A stretch of 23,274 nt of DNA from Alphaproteobacteria bacterium (GTDB lineage: Bacteria; Pseudomonadota; Alphaproteobacteria; SHVP01), in contig JAPKDI010000004.1 in the NCBI GenBank assembly GCA_026421105.1, positions 1 through 23,274 of the forward strand, given 5' to 3'. The notes beneath the pieces are model-generated. The model was not told the origin of the DNA. It worked only from the letters and a program-made list of their open reading frames with translations, and did no database searches. Below are positions 22,798 to 23,274 of the stretch, one piece after another. The first letter of the stretch is position 1. Each line of letters opens with the position of its first letter. The position numbers and the translations under genes were made by a program.

Positions 22798-23274
22798 GTG
22801 CTACGGATTCCAAGCGCGGTGCGATCGCAGTTAGAAGAGTCAGCCCGAGCGCACGGCTACGAATATCAAAGCGGAACCGGCGTCCCCTATTGGGACGAGA
22901 CGGTCTATTACCGCTTCACGCTCAAGCAGATTGAGCATGACATTGAAGCCGCCGCGCGTGAAATCGAGGCGATGTGCTACGCGTTGATGGACAAGGCGCT
23001 GGCGGACGAGTCGATCTTCCAGCGAATGGCCATTCCCGAGGGTCATTGGGACTACATTGCAGAAAGCTGGCGTGCCGGCGAAAAAGACCTCTACGGTCGT
23101 ATGGACTTCTCCTACGACGGTGCGGCCAAGCCCAAACTACTTGAATACAACGCCGACACCCCGACCACCCTATATGAATCTGCGGTTTTCCAGTGGGTAT
23201 GGCTCGAACAAGCGAAGGCGGCTGGGATCGTCCCAGGGGCCTGCGACCAATTCGCTGAACTTCATGAAGATCTC
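22798..23274 (+). CDS. Glutathionylspermidine synthase-like ATP-grasp protein (YjfC-like), 3' partial
   Basis: The 159 residues in the window are the N-terminal part of a GspS-type preATP-grasp protein. YQSGTGVPYWDETVYYRFTLKQIEHDIEAAA is the family N-terminus, and DFSYDGAAKPKLLEYNADTPTTLYESAVFQWVWLEQ is its most conserved block. The ATP-binding core and catalytic residues lie beyond the window end. No amidase domain precedes it, as in YjfC and unlike E. coli Gss. The family ligates an amine such as spermidine to a carboxylate such as glutathione or a peptide; the YjfC substrates are unknown. The GTG at 22798 gives a start like that of homologues, but a TTG at 22771 is possible and neither has a clear ribosome site. 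Confidence 0.87.
   Translation, partial: MLRIPSAVRSQLEESARAHGYEYQSGTGVPYWDETVYYRFTLKQIEHDIEAAAREIEAMCYALMDKALADESIFQRMAIPEGHWDYIAESWRAGEKDLYGRMDFSYDGAAKPKLLEYNADTPTTLYESAVFQWVWLEQAKAAGIVPGACDQFAELHEDL

Noticed and set aside
1..23274. Insertion sequences, prophage genes or CRISPR arrays
   Set aside because: No transposase- or integrase-like protein, no direct repeat arrays and no further tRNA with flanking repeats were seen.

Overview
The window reads as chromosomal DNA of a Gram-negative proteobacterium, most likely an alphaproteobacterium of Rhodospirillales type. This rests on the GC-rich codon use, the selD gene fused to an NADH-dehydrogenase-like domain, the dimethylformamidase-like genes, and an E. 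coli yjfIJKLMC-like cluster. The taxonomic placement is an inference. No insertion sequence, phage gene or CRISPR array is visible. No gap between genes exceeds 300 bases; the longest are 7266-7441, 16462-16648 and 21198-21370, and each lies between divergent genes.

Region 1 (1-6268) is a complete selenocysteine locus. A selD fusion gene, cut at its 5' end by the window, runs on the plus strand. It converges on a minus-strand unit of selA, selB, tRNA-Sec (selC) and a small thioredoxin-fold protein whose frame is interrupted by one UGA. That UGA replaces the first Cys of a CxxC motif and is followed, 16 bases later, by a SECIS-like hairpin loop. The set therefore holds all four Sec-pathway components next to a likely client selenoprotein that ordinary gene calling would truncate. 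The 3' end of selB overlaps the 5' half of tRNA-Sec.

Region 2 (6378-7265) is a fold-type IV aminotransferase on the same strand, upstream of selA.

Region 3 (7442-17692) looks like a catabolic island for an amide or N-heterocycle. It encodes a two-subunit N,N-dimethylformamidase-like amidohydrolase, a short-chain dehydrogenase, a five-gene peptide/opine-type ABC importer with a Tat-exported binding protein, and a RutA-like flavin monooxygenase. The importer and the monooxygenase diverge from a perfect 12-bp inverted repeat that overlaps a consensus -10 box. The two importer ATPases are asymmetric, with all degenerate motifs falling in one composite ATP site. By eye the importer genes are more AT-rich than their flanks.

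Region 4 (17779-23274) is a PspA-centred envelope-stress cluster. On the minus strand are a K+ channel with an RCK domain, DUF2491 (YjfK), DUF350 (YjfL), DUF1190 (YjfM/YgiB-like) and a rhomboid protease. On the plus strand are a DUF2170 protein (YjfI-like) with an added N-terminal, possibly DNA-binding domain, PspA (YjfJ) and a glutathionylspermidine-synthase-like ATP-grasp protein (YjfC), which runs off the window end. Two copies of a 10-bp palindrome lie in the divergent intergenic region.
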